From assembly GCA_013205155.1 (NCBI GenBank), contig JABMMT010000042.1, positions 1 through 6,620 of the forward strand: a stretch of 6,620 nt of DNA, given 5' to 3'. Below, piece after piece: positions 5,464 to 6,620 of the stretch. The position numbers were made by a program, and so were the translations under genes. The DNA comes from Betaproteobacteria bacterium. Its GTDB lineage: Bacteria > Pseudomonadota > Gammaproteobacteria > Burkholderiales > Burkholderiaceae. The notes beneath the pieces are model-generated. The model had not been told where the DNA came from and did no database searches. It saw nothing but the letters and a program-made list of their open reading frames with translations. Within the stretch, counting starts at the first letter, position 1, and each line of letters starts with the position of its first letter.

Positions 5464-6494
5464 GTCAAAACATTAAAGACCTTCAAGAGTGCGTCGCAAC
5501 CATGCGAGATGGATCAAAGTCTTTTTTTGCCGCTTCCAGAATTTTGCCTCAGAGAGTCAGGGATCCAGCAACTGCGCTTTATGCGTTTTGTCGGATCACT
5601 GACGATGTCGCTGATGCAGTAGATGCAGAGCCAGATGCGATTCTAAAGTTGCGTGAACGCTTGGATCGAATCTATCAAGGTTGCCCCGATGATATTGCCG
5701 CTGATCGCGCTTTATCGATTGTGGTTAAAGAATTTGATTTACCTATGAGTTTGCCGCTCGCACTCATTGAGGGTTATGAGTGGGATACCCAGTTTAAAAC
5801 TTACGATACTCTAGAAGATCTTCTGGATTACTCTGCACGCGTTGCGGGCACAGTGGGTGCCATGATGTGTGTGATTATGGATCGAAGAGAGCCTGAGACT
5901 TTGGCAAGAGCTTGCGAGCTAGGCTTAGCAATGCAACTTACGAATATTGCACGTGATGTGGGTGAAGATGCTGCAAATGGAAGGATTTATTTACCCCTCA
6001 ATTGGCTTAGAGAGGCAGGACTCGATCCGCAAGTCTGGTTACAAAAACCAGAGTTCAATGATCAAATTGCTAGTGTGATCGCACGCCTTTTAAAGCATGC
6101 TGATATTTTGTACTCTCGTGCAGAAAATGGGATTTCTGATTTACCCTGGGATTGCCGTCCAGCAATTCAGGCGGCCAGACTGATTTATGCTGAAATTGGT
6201 CGGCAAGTAGAAAAACTCAATTTAGACTCTATTTCAACAAGAGCTTATGTCCCCTCTAAAAGAAAAGTGATTCTTCTGGCAGAAGCCTTTACTGCTGTCT
6301 CTAAAGTATTTTCTAGGCAAATTAAAGTGGATGCTGATAAAGCGATTCAGTATTTAGTAGATGCAGTGATTGAGATTCCGCATGACAAGCGTTTTGAAGG
6401 AACGACACACGATCATTTACTATGGTTTGTTGATCTCATGGAACGCCAAGAGCGCCGCCGTGATCCTCGCAAGAGTGGTAGAGCCTTGCAGTAA
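5460..6494 (+). CDS. crtB: Phytoene synthase
   Basis: This 344-residue enzyme of the squalene/phytoene synthase family condenses two geranylgeranyl diphosphates to phytoene, the first committed carotenoid step. The two Asp-rich, Mg-diphosphate-binding motifs are DDVAD (48-52) and DVGED (166-170). The second sits inside the family signature QLTNIARDVGED, followed by NGRIYLP. An early GSKSFFAASRILP segment (18-30) is also typical. Length is within the usual 300-350 range, with a basic C-terminal tail. The ATG overlaps the crtI stop as ATGA, so translation is probably coupled. The product feeds the CrtI reaction encoded by the partner gene. The stop codon directly abuts the end of the convergent gene. 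Confidence 0.96.
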   Translation: MSQNIKDLQECVATMRDGSKSFFAASRILPQRVRDPATALYAFCRITDDVADAVDAEPDAILKLRERLDRIYQGCPDDIAADRALSIVVKEFDLPMSLPLALIEGYEWDTQFKTYDTLEDLLDYSARVAGTVGAMMCVIMDRREPETLARACELGLAMQLTNIARDVGEDAANGRIYLPLNWLREAGLDPQVWLQKPEFNDQIASVIARLLKHADILYSRAENGISDLPWDCRPAIQAARLIYAEIGRQVEKLNLDSISTRAYVPSKRKVILLAEAFTAVSKVFSRQIKVDADKAIQYLVDAVIEIPHDKRFEGTTHDHLLWFVDLMERQERRRDPRKSGRALQ

Positions 6495-6620
6495 CTACCA
6501 AGTCCTACGCGGCATTCTCCAGGGCAGCATGAGCTGGGTTGCAACCGAAGTCAACTTTGGAACATTTAAGGTCTCATGAAAAGAGACTACTTTCTCGCCC
6601 AAGAGTTCTGAATTTAAAAC
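6495..6620 (-). CDS. crtC: C-terminal end of probable carotenoid 1,2-hydratase (CrtC), partial
   Basis: The minus strand is open from the right window edge to a TAG that reads CTA at 6495-6497, giving the last 41 residues of a protein. It ends in the basic, Pro-containing tail MLPWRMPRRTW, preceded by a VVSFHETLNVP segment. A C-terminal ML-P-F/W-RMPRR ending is what I remember of CrtC (hydroxyneurosporene synthase), which adds water to the psi end groups of acyclic carotenoids. The crtIB neighbourhood agrees. Only the tail is visible, so the name is probable, not certain. No terminator-like hairpin was seen between it and crtB. Confidence 0.65.
   Translation of the reverse strand, partial: VLNSELLGEKVVSFHETLNVPKLTSVATQLMLPWRMPRRTW

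Noticed and set aside
6370..6579. 69-residue plus-strand frame overlapping the end of crtB
   Set aside because: It is an alternative frame of crtB that runs antisense into the probable crtC tail, with no ribosome-binding site or recognisable product.

Overview
The window is part of a photosynthesis gene cluster of a purple, bacteriochlorophyll a-type proteobacterium. The intact products are typical purple-bacterial LH1, type-2 reaction centre, tetraheme cytochrome and carotenoid proteins. Moderate base composition, a four-heme PufC and no pufQ or pufX suggest a freshwater betaproteobacterium (Burkholderiales, Polynucleobacter or Limnohabitans-like). That placement is inference; no phylogenetic marker was compared.

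Layout, left to right. The first 54 bases are the tail of an upstream gene, probably bchZ (chlorophyllide a reductase subunit), as expected in the classic bchCXYZ-puf superoperon. An ATGA overlap leads into an unrecognised 49-residue ORF, and a second ATGA overlap leads into pufB (LH1 beta). Between pufB and pufA (LH1 alpha) lies an unexpected 74-residue single-span membrane protein gene. After pufA there is a stem-loop, then pufL, pufM and pufC (reaction centre L, M and cytochrome subunits), closed by a strong intrinsic terminator. A second plus-strand unit, crtI-crtB (phytoene desaturase and phytoene synthase), starts 22 bases after the terminator T-run; its two genes overlap by ATGA. Directly abutting the crtB stop on the minus strand is the C-terminal end of what looks like crtC (carotenoid 1,2-hydratase).

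How they work together. LH1 alpha/beta rings funnel excitation to the L/M reaction centre, and PufC re-reduces the special pair from the periplasmic side. CrtB makes phytoene, CrtI desaturates it, and CrtC hydrates the acyclic product, giving spheroidene- or spirilloxanthin-type carotenoids for these complexes. The hairpin between pufA and pufL sits where purple bacteria use mRNA structure to make more antenna than reaction centre.

The most unusual points are the 74-residue ORF splitting pufB from pufA, the 49-residue coupled ORF before pufB, and a duplicated C-terminal motif in PufC. No mobile elements, tRNA or rRNA genes or CRISPR arrays were seen. No gene-free stretch exceeds 84 bases.
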